The position numbers and the translations under genes are program-made. This document shows positions 36,133 through 44,419 of a stretch of DNA of 64,000 bases, piece by piece; position 1 is the first letter of the stretch; the number at the start of each line of letters is the position of its first letter. The notes beneath the pieces are model-generated. The model was not told the DNA's origin, made no database searches, and worked only from the letters and a program-made list of their open reading frames with translations. The stretch covers positions 248,001 through 312,000 of the forward strand of contig NZ_JHZF01000013.1 in the NCBI RefSeq assembly GCF_000688295.1, in the 5' to 3' direction. Source of the DNA: Pseudooceanicola nanhaiensis DSM 18065. Its GTDB lineage: Bacteria > Pseudomonadota > Alphaproteobacteria > Rhodobacterales > Rhodobacteraceae.

Positions 36133-36584
36133 TGCGCCGCGCCTCCAGATCGCAGGCCACGCTCGACATCATACTCGTCGAGGATGACGATGCCGACGCC
36201 AAGGCCGTGCACCGCGCGCTCGAGAAGTCGCAGGTCGCCAAGCCCGCCGCCCGGCTGACCGACGGGGTCGAGGCGCTCGCCTATCTCCGCGGCGAAACCG
36301 GAACGCCGCCGTCTCATTACGTCCTGCTGGTCGACCTGAACATGCCGCGCATGAACGGGCTGGAGCTGCTGGCCGAGATCCGACGTGATTCCCGACTGCA
36401 CGGCGCCGTGGCCTTCCTGCTGACCACCTCGGCGGATTTCGGCGACATCGCCGCGGCCTATGAACAGAACGTGGCCGGCTACATCGTGAAGGAGAATGCT
36501 GGCACGGGCTTTGCCGATCTCGTCGGCACGCTCGACCATTACCGCCGCCTGGTGGAACTTCCCCGCATCGAGGTGCGTCATTGA
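36132..36584 (+). CDS. Rcp1-like single-domain response regulator
   Basis: A 150-residue receiver without output domain. It has the acidic triad LVEDDDADA (D18-D20), the phosphorylation site in VLLVDLNMPRMNG (D68), and the conserved lysine in GYIVKEN. Its length and the LRGETG insert are typical of Rcp1-like regulators that pair with histidine kinases. It starts inside the kinase stop codon (TGATG). Because neither receiver in the module has an output domain, they may feed a phosphorelay or act by protein contacts. Confidence 0.92.
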   Translation: MRRASRSQATLDIILVEDDDADAKAVHRALEKSQVAKPAARLTDGVEALAYLRGETGTPPSHYVLLVDLNMPRMNGLELLAEIRRDSRLHGAVAFLLTTSADFGDIAAAYEQNVAGYIVKENAGTGFADLVGTLDHYRRLVELPRIEVRH

Positions 36585-36673
36585 TGCGCCGCGCTGCCGC
36601 GGCGGCACCGCGCCCCGGCGCCGGAATTCCCACTTGACGGGGTGCGGCGCTTGGCATATCCGACCCGTCGTTC

Positions 36674-36750
36674 GGCGGAGTAGCTCAGTTGGTTAGAGCA
36701 GCGGAATCATAATCCGCGTGTCGGGGGTTCAAGTCCCTCCTCCGCTACCA
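36674..36750 (+). tRNA. tRNA-Met (anticodon CAT)
   Basis: A 77-base cloverleaf with encoded CCA. It has the D arm GCTCAGTTGGTTAGAGC, the anticodon arm GCGGA-ATCATAA-TCCGC with anticodon CAT, and the T arm GGGGGTTCAAGTCCCTC. The normal paired acceptor end favours elongator tRNA-Met rather than initiator, although a lysidine-modified tRNA-Ile also has a CAT gene anticodon. Confidence 0.93.
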
Positions 36751-37015
36751 AACTTCCCCTTCCTTTCCGGTTGCGTCGGCTGCTCCGAAGTCGTCCTGGC
36801 ACGTTGGCGGTCCGCGCTCCCGCAAAGAGCCGCGGGCAGCACCTGAATCCCGGCGCAGCGCGGCAGGGTAGTCTCCGGAATGAATTTTAAGCGTCGGTTT
36901 GTCAGCCGGTCCGTCCGCGTGCAGCGCTCCGACGGTGCCGCGATGAGGGAGGCGATCTTCACCCCAGGCCGGCCATTCCGGGCCGTTTCGCGCCAGCCAC
37001 GCGGCGCGCGCGCCC

Positions 37016-37414
37016 TCACGCGAGCCCGGTGCAGACGGCAGCCACCCAGCCGGCATTGGCGAGGATCAGCAGGCCCACGGCCAGCGACCCGAGGTCCTTT
37101 GCATCCTTCGCATCTTCGGACCATCCGGGCGAGACGCGGTTTGTCAGCACTTCCAGCGCCGTGTTGATCGCTTCGACCGCCAACAGAAGCAGGAACAGGA
37201 TCGCGGCGACAAGCACGTCGACGGCCGAGGCCCCCGCGCCCCAGAGCGCCGCCGCGCCAAGTGCCGCTCCGAGGCATTCCATCCGCGCGGCCGTCTCGCG
37301 GGACAATCGCCGCAGACCGGCGAGCGAATAGCCGGTCGCGTCCCAGGCATGCCGGAGGCCACGGCGCCGCTCCGGGATCCGCGGGTCGGAACGGGGGTCC
37401 GGACGCTCTCCCAT
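37016..37414 (-). CDS. dgkA: Diacylglycerol kinase (DgkA type)
   Basis: A 132-residue small integral membrane kinase that phosphorylates diacylglycerol to recycle lipids. The family signature is present: EAINTALEVLTNRV and the KDLGSLAVGLL segment, with three hydrophobic stretches. The N-terminal 25 residues are charged and variable. It is a lone gene. Confidence 0.87.
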   Translation of the reverse strand: MGERPDPRSDPRIPERRRGLRHAWDATGYSLAGLRRLSRETAARMECLGAALGAAALWGAGASAVDVLVAAILFLLLLAVEAINTALEVLTNRVSPGWSEDAKDAKDLGSLAVGLLILANAGWVAAVCTGLA

Positions 37415-37823
37415 CAGGCGGCCTCCGGGGGATCATACAGGTGGAGAGTATTGCGTCCGGGTTGGGCGCTTGTGCCGGAACGCGAGCCGCCGGAGCGTCG
37501 GCTCCGGGCCGAGAGTAGGATGATCGCCGGCATTGCGCCCTCCGTGTCCCATTGCGCGTCGCGGGGGCCCGGGCACGGCCGCGGGTCCTGCCGTCGCAGG
37601 TGGTCATGATTTGCCCCGCCGCGCAACCGGGTGCCACCCGTCCAGCCACGCGACGCCGGGCAGCGCCCCGTCCGGCCGCCCCGCGATCCGGCCGTGCCCC
37701 CACGTCGCGCTGGCCTGAACCGGAAAGCTGAGGGAACATCGCGCAGGACCCGGGCCGACGAAGCCTCTGCCCCGGGTTGCGGGATCATCAGGGGGGCGCC
37801 GGGCGACCGGCCGGGGACATGAG
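37415..37823. other. 409-base intergenic region
   Basis: Between divergent dgkA and the serine hydrolase. Both strands have open frames here, but they look like GC-driven shadows: Arg/Pro/Gly-rich, no recognisable domain, no good ribosome-binding site. I see no repeat or RNA gene. It should contain the two divergent promoters. Confidence 0.5.
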
Positions 37824-39161
37824 ATGTTGGGCAAGGCACTGAAGATCATCATCGGCACCCTCGTGCTGATCGTGGTGGCCGCGGCGGGCTACCTGCTGGT
37901 CGCGCCGCCGGACCTGCTGCGGGTCGGCACGAATTATTCGGCCAAGATCGTCTGTTCGAACGTCTTCCTTGCCGGGCGCGACGCCGAGGACGTGCTGGCG
38001 ACCGACGTGCAGGCACCGGGCCATCCGCTGCTGAAATATGTCTCGGTCGACACCGACACCGAGGCACGGCGCGTGACGGCCCATGTCTTCGGCATCTTCG
38101 CCCCGGCGGTCTCGCAGTACCGCGACGGTCTCGGTTGCAGCAACCTGCACGAGGCCGAACCGGCCGAGGCGGCCCGGCTCGCCGCAACCGCGGCGCCGGA
38201 TGGCCTCTGGCCCGAGGGCGACCGGGTCGCGCCCTCGCAGGATACCGGGCTGGCGGCGATCCTGTCGGATCCCGCACTGCTCGGCGACGGTTACCGCGCG
38301 GTCGTCGTGGTCCGGAACGGGCGCATCCTGGGCGAGGCCTATGCGGAGGGGTTCGACGCCGGGACCCCGCTGCTTGGCTGGTCGATGACGAAGACGGTCG
38401 TCGCCGGGCTGATCGGCACGCTGATCGAGGCAGGCCGGGTCGAGCTGGGCGATCCGCTCACCGACAGCTTTCCCGCCTGGGCCGAGGACGACAGGCGCGA
38501 CATCACCGTCGAATCCATGCTGGCCATGGCCAGCGGGCTCGAGTGGAACGAGGATTACGGCGACGTCTCGGACGTGACGCGGATGCTCTATCTCAACGAC
38601 GACATGGCCGGCTTCGCCGCGGGCCGCCCGGCGCGCGCGGCGGTCGGCAGCGTGTTCAACTATTCCTCGGGCACCACCACCATGCTGTCGCGCTTCTGGC
38701 AGGACCGGGTGGGCGCGGAGAGCCTGTCCTATCCCCGCGCGGCGCTGTTCGGCCCGCTCGGCATGGCCTCGGCGGTGATGGAACCGGACGCGGAGGACAC
38801 CTTCGTCGGGTCGAGCTACATGTACGCCACCGCCCGGGACTGGGCGCGCTACGGGCAGTTCCTGCTGCAGAAGGGCGCGTGGAATGGCCGGCAGATCCTG
38901 CCCGAGGGCTTCACCGACTGGATGTTCGAGCCGACCGAATCCTCGGGCGGGCTCTATGCGCGCGGCCATCTCTGGCGTGAATCGCCGGGCGATCGCCCGG
39001 CCTTCGAGGATGCGGTCTGGCTGCAGGGCCATGACGGGCAGTCGGTCGGCATCTTCCCGTCGCGCGACATGGTGATCGTCCGCATGGGGCTGACCCCCTC
39101 GCGGCTTGGCTATTCGCCGCTGCCGCTGGCGCAGGCGGTGATCGCGGAGCTCGACGGCTAG
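37824..39161 (+). CDS. Beta-lactamase-family serine hydrolase
   Basis: A 445-residue hydrolase of the class C beta-lactamase / penicillin-binding-protein superfamily. An N-terminal hydrophobic segment (about 7-26) acts as signal or anchor, followed by a distinct domain of about 120 residues. The catalytic domain has the SxxK motif WSMTKT (S187, K190), YSSGTT corresponding to YxN/YxS, and HDGQS in the C-terminal part. The combination resembles 6-aminohexanoate-dimer hydrolase and EstB-type esterases. Substrate is unknown. Confidence 0.87.
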   Translation: MLGKALKIIIGTLVLIVVAAAGYLLVAPPDLLRVGTNYSAKIVCSNVFLAGRDAEDVLATDVQAPGHPLLKYVSVDTDTEARRVTAHVFGIFAPAVSQYRDGLGCSNLHEAEPAEAARLAATAAPDGLWPEGDRVAPSQDTGLAAILSDPALLGDGYRAVVVVRNGRILGEAYAEGFDAGTPLLGWSMTKTVVAGLIGTLIEAGRVELGDPLTDSFPAWAEDDRRDITVESMLAMASGLEWNEDYGDVSDVTRMLYLNDDMAGFAAGRPARAAVGSVFNYSSGTTTMLSRFWQDRVGAESLSYPRAALFGPLGMASAVMEPDAEDTFVGSSYMYATARDWARYGQFLLQKGAWNGRQILPEGFTDWMFEPTESSGGLYARGHLWRESPGDRPAFEDAVWLQGHDGQSVGIFPSRDMVIVRMGLTPSRLGYSPLPLAQAVIAELDG

Positions 39162-39179
39162 GCGCGGATTGCCGGTAGG

Positions 39180-39677
39180 TCAGCCACCGGACCGGGCCCG
39201 CGCGGCCCATGCGTTCAGCACCTCGGCCGCCGATGCGGCGAGGTGCTGGCTCGCGGGCATCCGCCGCGCGGCCACGGGATGCCCGCATTCATGCCGCAGA
39301 TGCGCCGGGTCTATCGGGAAGCGGGCGCTTTCGGGCAGCGTGCCGAGCGCGGCGCCCGCCTGGTCCATGTCCGCCGCGTAATAGAGCACCGAGATCCCCG
39401 CGATCCCCATGGCCGCGACGCAGAGCGCGCAGGGCTCGCAGGAGGTGTAGAGCGCGCAGCCCCGCAGATCGACCGTGCGGAGGTTTCGGCAGGCGTCGCG
39501 GATCGCCTCGGTCTCGCCGTGCGAGGTGGGATCGTGGTTCATCACCGAGCGGTTGATCCCCTCGCCGACGATCCGGCCGCCCTTGACGACGACGGCGCCG
39601 AAAGGCTCCGTCCCCGGCGTGTCGAGCGCCTGCCGCGAGATCTCGATGGCGCGGCGCATGAAGGTCTCGTCATACAT
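39180..39677 (-). CDS. Nucleoside/guanine deaminase-like zinc enzyme
   Basis: A 165-residue cytidine-deaminase-fold protein. It has the zinc site HGETEAI (H53 ligand, E55 proton shuttle) and SCEPCALC (C83 and C86). The type matches bacterial guanine deaminase and related TadA-like enzymes, which act on free bases; it is unlikely to be TadA itself, which usually shows TLEPCxMC and stands elsewhere. It is the last gene of a large ABC-transporter operon and overlaps the upstream ATPase gene by 8 bases, so its substrate is probably what that operon imports. Confidence 0.87.
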   Translation of the reverse strand: MYDETFMRRAIEISRQALDTPGTEPFGAVVVKGGRIVGEGINRSVMNHDPTSHGETEAIRDACRNLRTVDLRGCALYTSCEPCALCVAAMGIAGISVLYYAADMDQAGAALGTLPESARFPIDPAHLRHECGHPVAARRMPASQHLAASAAEVLNAWAARARSGG

Positions 39678-40638
39678 CGGCCGTCTCCTCGCAGGCGAAA
39701 CAGGCGACGCGGCGGTCGTGCACCTCGGGGCGGCGCTGCGGGCGCTCGGCCCGGCACCGGTCGAAGGCCAGCGGGCAGCGCGGATGGAAGCTGCAGCCCG
39801 GCGGCGGCGAGACGGGGGAAGGCACCTCCCCGCCCATCGGGCTCCGGTCGCGCTTCGGCGCTTCGAGGTCGGGGATCGTCTCGAGCAGCAGCCGCGTATA
39901 GGGGTGCAGCGGGGAGGCGAAGAGATCGGCGGTCGGCTGGATCTCGACGATCCGGCCAAGGTACATCACCGCGATCACGTCGGCCATGTGCCGCACCACG
40001 CTCAGGTCGTGGCTGATGAAGAGATAGGTGAGGTCCATCTCCTTCTGGAGCCGCTTCATCAGGTTCAGCACCTGCGCCTGCACGCTCACATCCAGCGCCG
40101 AGGTCGGTTCGTCGCAGACGAGGAACTCCGGCTCTCCGGCGAGCGCCCGCGCGATCGAGATGCGCTGCCGCTGCCCGCCCGAGAATTCATGCGGGAACTT
40201 CAGGCCGTCCGACGGAGACAGGCCGACGGTGCGCAGCAGCTCGTCCACCCGGGCCGAGACCTCGGCCTCCGGCGTGCCGGGCCGCAGCGTGCGCAGCGGC
40301 TCGGCCACGATGCGTCCCACCCGCCAGCGCGGATTGAGGCTGGCATAGGGGTCCTGGAAGATCATCTGGAGCCGGTCGCGATCTCCGTGGAAGCGGATCG
40401 CCCCGCCCGAGGGCGCGTGCAGCCCTGTCACCAGCTTGGCGATGGTGCTCTTGCCGCAGCCCGATTCCCCGACCAGCGCCAGCGTCTGGCCGCGCCGGAT
40501 GATGAAATCCACCCCGTCCACGGCGCGGAGCGTCCGGCGCGGCTTGCGCTCGATCAGCCGGTTCAGCCAGGGGGCGGACACGTCGAACCGGCGTTCCAGC
40601 GCGTCGACCTCGAGGATGGCATCGGGGCGCAGGCTCAT
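39670..40638 (-). CDS. Peptide-type ABC transporter ATP-binding protein (OppF/DppF-like), cluster A
   Basis: A 322-residue ABC ATPase. It has Walker A GESGCGKST, a Q-loop at IFQDPYASLNP, the signature FSGGQRQRI, Walker B LVCDEPTSALDV and the switch motif FISHDLSV. The C-terminal oligopeptide-transporter extension has HPYTRLLLETIP and the cysteine cluster near CSFHPRCPLAFDRC, which in this family can bind an iron-sulfur cluster. It overlaps its upstream partner by ATGA, and pairs with it as two distinct ATPases. Confidence 0.93.
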   Translation of the reverse strand: MSLRPDAILEVDALERRFDVSAPWLNRLIERKPRRTLRAVDGVDFIIRRGQTLALVGESGCGKSTIAKLVTGLHAPSGGAIRFHGDRDRLQMIFQDPYASLNPRWRVGRIVAEPLRTLRPGTPEAEVSARVDELLRTVGLSPSDGLKFPHEFSGGQRQRISIARALAGEPEFLVCDEPTSALDVSVQAQVLNLMKRLQKEMDLTYLFISHDLSVVRHMADVIAVMYLGRIVEIQPTADLFASPLHPYTRLLLETIPDLEAPKRDRSPMGGEVPSPVSPPPGCSFHPRCPLAFDRCRAERPQRRPEVHDRRVACFACEETADV

Positions 40639-41603
40639 GCGGTTTCTCCTTCGAGGGCGAGCCAGCAGGCGGCGCCGGGCCCGTCGATGCGGGGCACCGC
40701 GCGGCGGCATTTCGGCCCGGCATGTTCGCAGCGGGGATGGAAGGCGCAGCCTTGCGGGATCGCGTCGAGCCGCGGCATCGCGCCTGGGATCATCCGAAGC
40801 TCCTCCGCCTCCGACCGAAGGCTCGGGATCGAACCCATCAGGCCCGCGGTATAGGGATGCTGCGGCCGGCGCACGACGTCCTCGACCGCGCCGACCTCGG
40901 CCAGCCGCCCGGCATACATCACCGCCACCCGGTCCGCGGTTTCGGCGATCACGCCCATGTCGTGGGTGACCAGCATCACGGCCGTGCCCCGCTCCCGGCA
41001 GAGCCGTTTCAGCAGCGCCGTGATCTGCGCCTGGATCGAGACGTCGAGCGCGGTGGTCGGTTCGTCCGCGACGATCAGCTCGGGCTCCGCGCAGAGCGCC
41101 AGCGCGATGACGATGCGCTGGCGCATCCCGCCCGAGAACTGGTGCGGGTAATTGTCGATCCGCTCCTCCACCGCGGGGATCCCCACCTCGCGCATCAGGT
41201 CCCTGGCCCGCGCGCGCGCCTGCGCCTTGCCGAGGTCGGTGTGCAGGCGGATCGTCTCGACCAGCTGGTCGCCGACCCGAAAGAGCGGGTTGAGAGAGGT
41301 CAGCGGGTCCTGGAAGATCGCCCCGATGCGACGCCCGCGGATGTCCTGCATCTCGCGGTCCGAGAGCGTGTCGATCCGGTCGCCGGACAGGTGGATGGCG
41401 CCGCTGGCGATCCGGCCGGGTGGCTCCAGCAGGCCGAGGATCGCCATGCCGGTCATCGACTTGCCGGCGCCGGATTCGCCGACCATGCCGAGGATCTCGC
41501 CCTTCCGGATGGTCAGAGAGACGTCGTCCACCGCCGTCAGGATGCCCTTCCGTGTGGGGAATTCGACGCGCAGATTGCGGACGTCGAGCACGATGTCACT
41601 CAT
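40635..41603 (-). CDS. Peptide-type ABC transporter ATP-binding protein (OppD/DppD-like), cluster A
   Basis: A 322-residue ABC ATPase. It has Walker A GESGAGKSM, signature FSGGMRQRI, Walker B IVADEPTTALDV, and LVTHDMGV. The C-terminal family region contains HPYTAGLMGSIP and CAFHPRCEHAGPKC. It overlaps the preceding amidohydrolase gene by four bases and the second ATPase gene by ATGA. It belongs to the same operon as two permeases and a binding protein upstream. Confidence 0.93.
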   Translation of the reverse strand: MSDIVLDVRNLRVEFPTRKGILTAVDDVSLTIRKGEILGMVGESGAGKSMTGMAILGLLEPPGRIASGAIHLSGDRIDTLSDREMQDIRGRRIGAIFQDPLTSLNPLFRVGDQLVETIRLHTDLGKAQARARARDLMREVGIPAVEERIDNYPHQFSGGMRQRIVIALALCAEPELIVADEPTTALDVSIQAQITALLKRLCRERGTAVMLVTHDMGVIAETADRVAVMYAGRLAEVGAVEDVVRRPQHPYTAGLMGSIPSLRSEAEELRMIPGAMPRLDAIPQGCAFHPRCEHAGPKCRRAVPRIDGPGAACWLALEGETA

Positions 41604-43030
41604 TCGCGGATCCTTTCGTAGCTCGGGGTGAAGATCTCGGACAGCGGCGGATGGCCGACGGTCCGGTCGGGATATTGCGCGATCAGGCGGTCGAATTGCA
41701 CCTGCGCGCGGGCGGCATCGGCGGCCTCGTCGATGCCGGGAATGACCCGGTCGGCCATGACGCGGCGCCCGTCGATCCAGACGTCCCGCACGTCGCGGCC
41801 CGAGGCCCCCGTCATCAGGCTCTGCACCGGGTCGGTGCCCTGCAGGAGGCGGGCGAGGTCGATCACCGCGATATCCGCCCGGGCACCCGGTGCGAGCCGG
41901 CCCAGATCGTGGCGACCGAGCGCCTGCGCCCCGCCGAGCGTCGCCGCGTCGAACATCGCCTCGGCGCGGATCGCCTCCATCCCGTCCGACAGGCGCGCGG
42001 TGATCATGCCGATCTGCATGTTCAGGATCATGTCCGGCGGGAAGGTGTCGGTCCCGAGCCCGATGTTGATCCCCATGCTGCGGCATTTCGGGAAGGACCG
42101 CAGCATCCCCCCGTGCCGGGCCGAGACCAGCGGGCAATGGACCAGCGTCGCGCCGGCGTCAGCGATCAGGGCGAACTCGGCCTCGGTCGCGTGGGTGCCG
42201 TGCGGCAGCAGCCAGTTCGGCCGCAGGGCACCGATCCGGTCGAGCCATTCGATCGGTCCGCAGCCGTGCTGCGCCTGCACCAGACGCAGCTCGGTCGGAG
42301 ACTGGGCGCAGTGCTGGCGCACCGGCGCGCCCATCTCGGCCGCGATGGCAGCGGTCCGCGCAAGGAGGGTTTCGGTGCAGGTCTCGATCCGGTCGGGGGC
42401 GAACATCGCGCGGATGCGGCCCCCCGCGGCACCGTCGATACGGCGGGCGAAGGCGGCGGCCTCCTCCAGCCCCTGCAGGCCGCGTGCCTCGTCATGAACC
42501 GCGCGGATGGTGCCCTGCGCATCCGTCACCTGCCCGCCGGTGCGATAGGCGGGGCCGAGATAGACCCGGAGGCCGAGGTCCTCGGCCGCGGCTGCGGCAT
42601 CCTCGAACTCCTCGACCGTCTCGCCCCATTCCCGGTAGAAGAGCGAGGCGATCGGCAGCGCGGTGGTGATCCCGTTGCGGATGAGCTGGGCGAAGGCATG
42701 GTGCTTCTGGAAGGCCAGTTCCTCGGGCGTATACATCTCGCGCGGACCGGCGGCGACGTAGCTCTCGGGCCAGACCCGGCCCTTCCGCCAGGCGGGCCCG
42801 TTGTCGTAGCCGAGGATCGTCGTGTCGAGATCGGAGAGCGCGTCGAGGTCTATGAACCCCGGGGAGATGACGGCCTCGCCGTAGTCGATCCGTCGGGCGA
42901 CCTCGCCGTCGAAGGAGGCGCCCACATGCTGCACGGCATCGCCCTCGATCACGACGACGCCGTTCTCGTGGACGACGTGGCGGTCGTCGCGGTGGCCGAT
43001 GACCCAGCGGGCGGAGAGGAGGGTCTTCAT
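41600..43030 (-). CDS. Amidohydrolase-superfamily protein with altered first metal motif
   Basis: A 476-residue protein of the chlorohydrolase/cytosine-deaminase-like branch of the amidohydrolase superfamily. It has an N-terminal small beta domain, then a TIM barrel with histidines on strands 5 and 6 (RQHCAQS H240, LLPHGTHAT H277) and the aspartate of strand 8 (GLGTDTF D328). The usual HxH of strand 1 is absent: where GFIDxHxH is expected it reads SPGFIDLDALSDLD (D63, L65). Related bacterial chlorohydrolase-annotated proteins may share this. Metal content and reaction are uncertain. It starts in the stop codon of the small gene upstream (ATGA). Confidence 0.83.
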   Translation of the reverse strand: MKTLLSARWVIGHRDDRHVVHENGVVVIEGDAVQHVGASFDGEVARRIDYGEAVISPGFIDLDALSDLDTTILGYDNGPAWRKGRVWPESYVAAGPREMYTPEELAFQKHHAFAQLIRNGITTALPIASLFYREWGETVEEFEDAAAAAEDLGLRVYLGPAYRTGGQVTDAQGTIRAVHDEARGLQGLEEAAAFARRIDGAAGGRIRAMFAPDRIETCTETLLARTAAIAAEMGAPVRQHCAQSPTELRLVQAQHGCGPIEWLDRIGALRPNWLLPHGTHATEAEFALIADAGATLVHCPLVSARHGGMLRSFPKCRSMGINIGLGTDTFPPDMILNMQIGMITARLSDGMEAIRAEAMFDAATLGGAQALGRHDLGRLAPGARADIAVIDLARLLQGTDPVQSLMTGASGRDVRDVWIDGRRVMADRVIPGIDEAADAARAQVQFDRLIAQYPDRTVGHPPLSEIFTPSYERIRE

Positions 43031-43236
43031 TTCGGGCCGTCCATCGCGCTGCGTTCGATCAGCATGGCCCGGCGGGACGCCGGGCCGCGCCCGAGCCTCC
43101 CCCCGAAAGGGCGCATCCTCTCCGTCCCGCGCCGAAACATCGGCATGGGCACGATCACGCCGCGCATCGCTCGCAGCAGGGATGCGCCCACCCAGGGCCG
43201 GACGCGGCCCTTGCCTGTTTCCCTAGGATCGCTCAC
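43027..43236 (-). CDS. Small basic protein, 69 residues, unknown function
   Basis: A small gene filling the only gap between the two amidohydrolase genes. It starts at a GTG that overlaps the stop of the upstream cytosine-deaminase-like gene (GTGA), with GGAGG four bases before it, and its TGA overlaps the ATG of the next gene (ATGA). Both junctions are the kind used throughout this operon, which is the best evidence that it is real. The protein is very basic (14 Arg, 2 Lys against 5 acidic residues) with a modestly hydrophobic centre, GASLLRAMRGVIVPMPMF. There are no cysteines and no recognised domain. Confidence 0.6.
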   Translation of the reverse strand: MSDPRETGKGRVRPWVGASLLRAMRGVIVPMPMFRRGTERMRPFGGRLGRGPASRRAMLIERSAMDGPK

Positions 43237-44414
43237 GGCGCCTCCACCACGCATTTGCCATCCCGCGCGGTGACGTCCCCGCCCTTCAGCACCAGCTTCC
43301 GCGGCGCCCGGGTCACCACCGCCTCGGCCAGCGTCTCGCCCTCGACCAGCACGCAATCCGCGCGGCAGCCGATCTCCAGCCCATAGCCCTCGTCCCCGAT
43401 GATCGCCGCACCGCCGTAGGTGCAGATCTCGAGCGCCAGCTCCAGCTCGTCGTCCCGCCGGAACCCGTTGCGCTGCCCGACCGCCATCGCCTTCTCCAGC
43501 ATGTCGGAATTGCCGTAGGGCCCCCAGGTATCCCGGATGCCGTCGCACCCCGCTCCGACGAGGATACCGAACGCGCTCAGCTCCTTCACCGCCGGGACCG
43601 GCGCGGCCGCGGGCGCGGTCGTCAGGATGTGGATGCGGTTCTCGGCGAGCTTCTCCTGGAGCCCCGCGACATAAGCCCGGTCCACCGCGCCGAGGCAGAA
43701 GGCGTGGGAGATCGCCACCTTGCCCTGCATCCCGTGCGCGACCGTCCGTTCGATGATCTCCTCCATCGAGAACCAGCCGAGCGCGTCGCGTTCATGCAGG
43801 TGGATGTCGATGGGCTTCCCGTGCTTCTCGGCCAGCGCGAAGACCGTGTCGAGATGCCCTTTCGGGTCCTTCTCCATCCCGCAGGGGTCGATCCCGCCGA
43901 CCAGCTCCGCCCCCATGGCCAGAGCCTCGTCCATCAGTTCGGCCGTGCCCGGCCGGGTCATCATGCCGGACTGCGGGAAGGCGACGATCTCGATGTCGAT
44001 CATGCCCTTCAGCTTCTCGCGGGTGGCCATGACTCCCTCGATGCCGGCCAGCCCGTGATGGGTGTCGACGTCCACGTGGCTCCGGATATGCGTGCAGCCG
44101 TGCGACATGGCGAGGATGGCGTGGCGCTCGGACTGCACCTGCGGGTCAAGCCCGAGAGAGACCTTCACCTCGCGCTCGTTGTCGATCTTGTCGATCAGCC
44201 GCGGCCCGACCTCGTTGCGATACCACGGCAGCCCGAGGAGCGACTTGTCGAGATGGGTATGCGCCTCGACCAGCCCGGGGATCAGGATACGGCCGCCGCA
44301 GTCGATGACCTCGGCGCCCTCTCCGGCCGAGGCGGCGAACCTGCCGTCCACGATGTGCAGCTCTGTCGCAGCGGCCCCCATGGGGCGGACGTTCTTGAGG
44401 GTCTTGGGCGTCAT
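43233..44414 (-). CDS. Cytosine deaminase-like amidohydrolase
   Basis: A 393-residue amidohydrolase of the cytosine-deaminase branch. The canonical strand-1 motif LVEAHTHLDKS has both histidines (H52, H54). HLHERDALGW, ISHAFCLG and GAGCDGIRDTWGP supply the later metal and catalytic residues. Family members deaminate cytosine, isoguanine, creatinine-like or other N-heterocycles. The start at 44414 is the nearest ATG; a GTG at 44423 would overlap the permease stop by GTGA and is equally possible. It sits in an operon with a transporter and two further deaminase-type enzymes. Confidence 0.9.
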   Translation of the reverse strand: MTPKTLKNVRPMGAAATELHIVDGRFAASAGEGAEVIDCGGRILIPGLVEAHTHLDKSLLGLPWYRNEVGPRLIDKIDNEREVKVSLGLDPQVQSERHAILAMSHGCTHIRSHVDVDTHHGLAGIEGVMATREKLKGMIDIEIVAFPQSGMMTRPGTAELMDEALAMGAELVGGIDPCGMEKDPKGHLDTVFALAEKHGKPIDIHLHERDALGWFSMEEIIERTVAHGMQGKVAISHAFCLGAVDRAYVAGLQEKLAENRIHILTTAPAAAPVPAVKELSAFGILVGAGCDGIRDTWGPYGNSDMLEKAMAVGQRNGFRRDDELELALEICTYGGAAIIGDEGYGLEIGCRADCVLVEGETLAEAVVTRAPRKLVLKGGDVTARDGKCVVEAP

Positions 44415-44419
44415 CTTGG

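Noticed and set aside
33248-36750. Genomic island bounded by tRNA genes
   Set aside because: No integrase, no direct repeat of a tRNA end and no composition change that I can see; kept only as a question in the findings.
37414-37839. Minus-strand frame of 141 codons in the dgkA upstream region
   Set aside because: No ribosome-binding site, no recognisable domain and an Arg/Gly/Pro-rich composition typical of chance frames in GC-rich spacers.
43237-43548. Extension of the 69-residue small gene further upstream in the same frame
   Set aside because: It would overlap the cytosine-deaminase-like gene by more than 300 bases; the GTG with a GGAGG site at the gene junction is the natural start.
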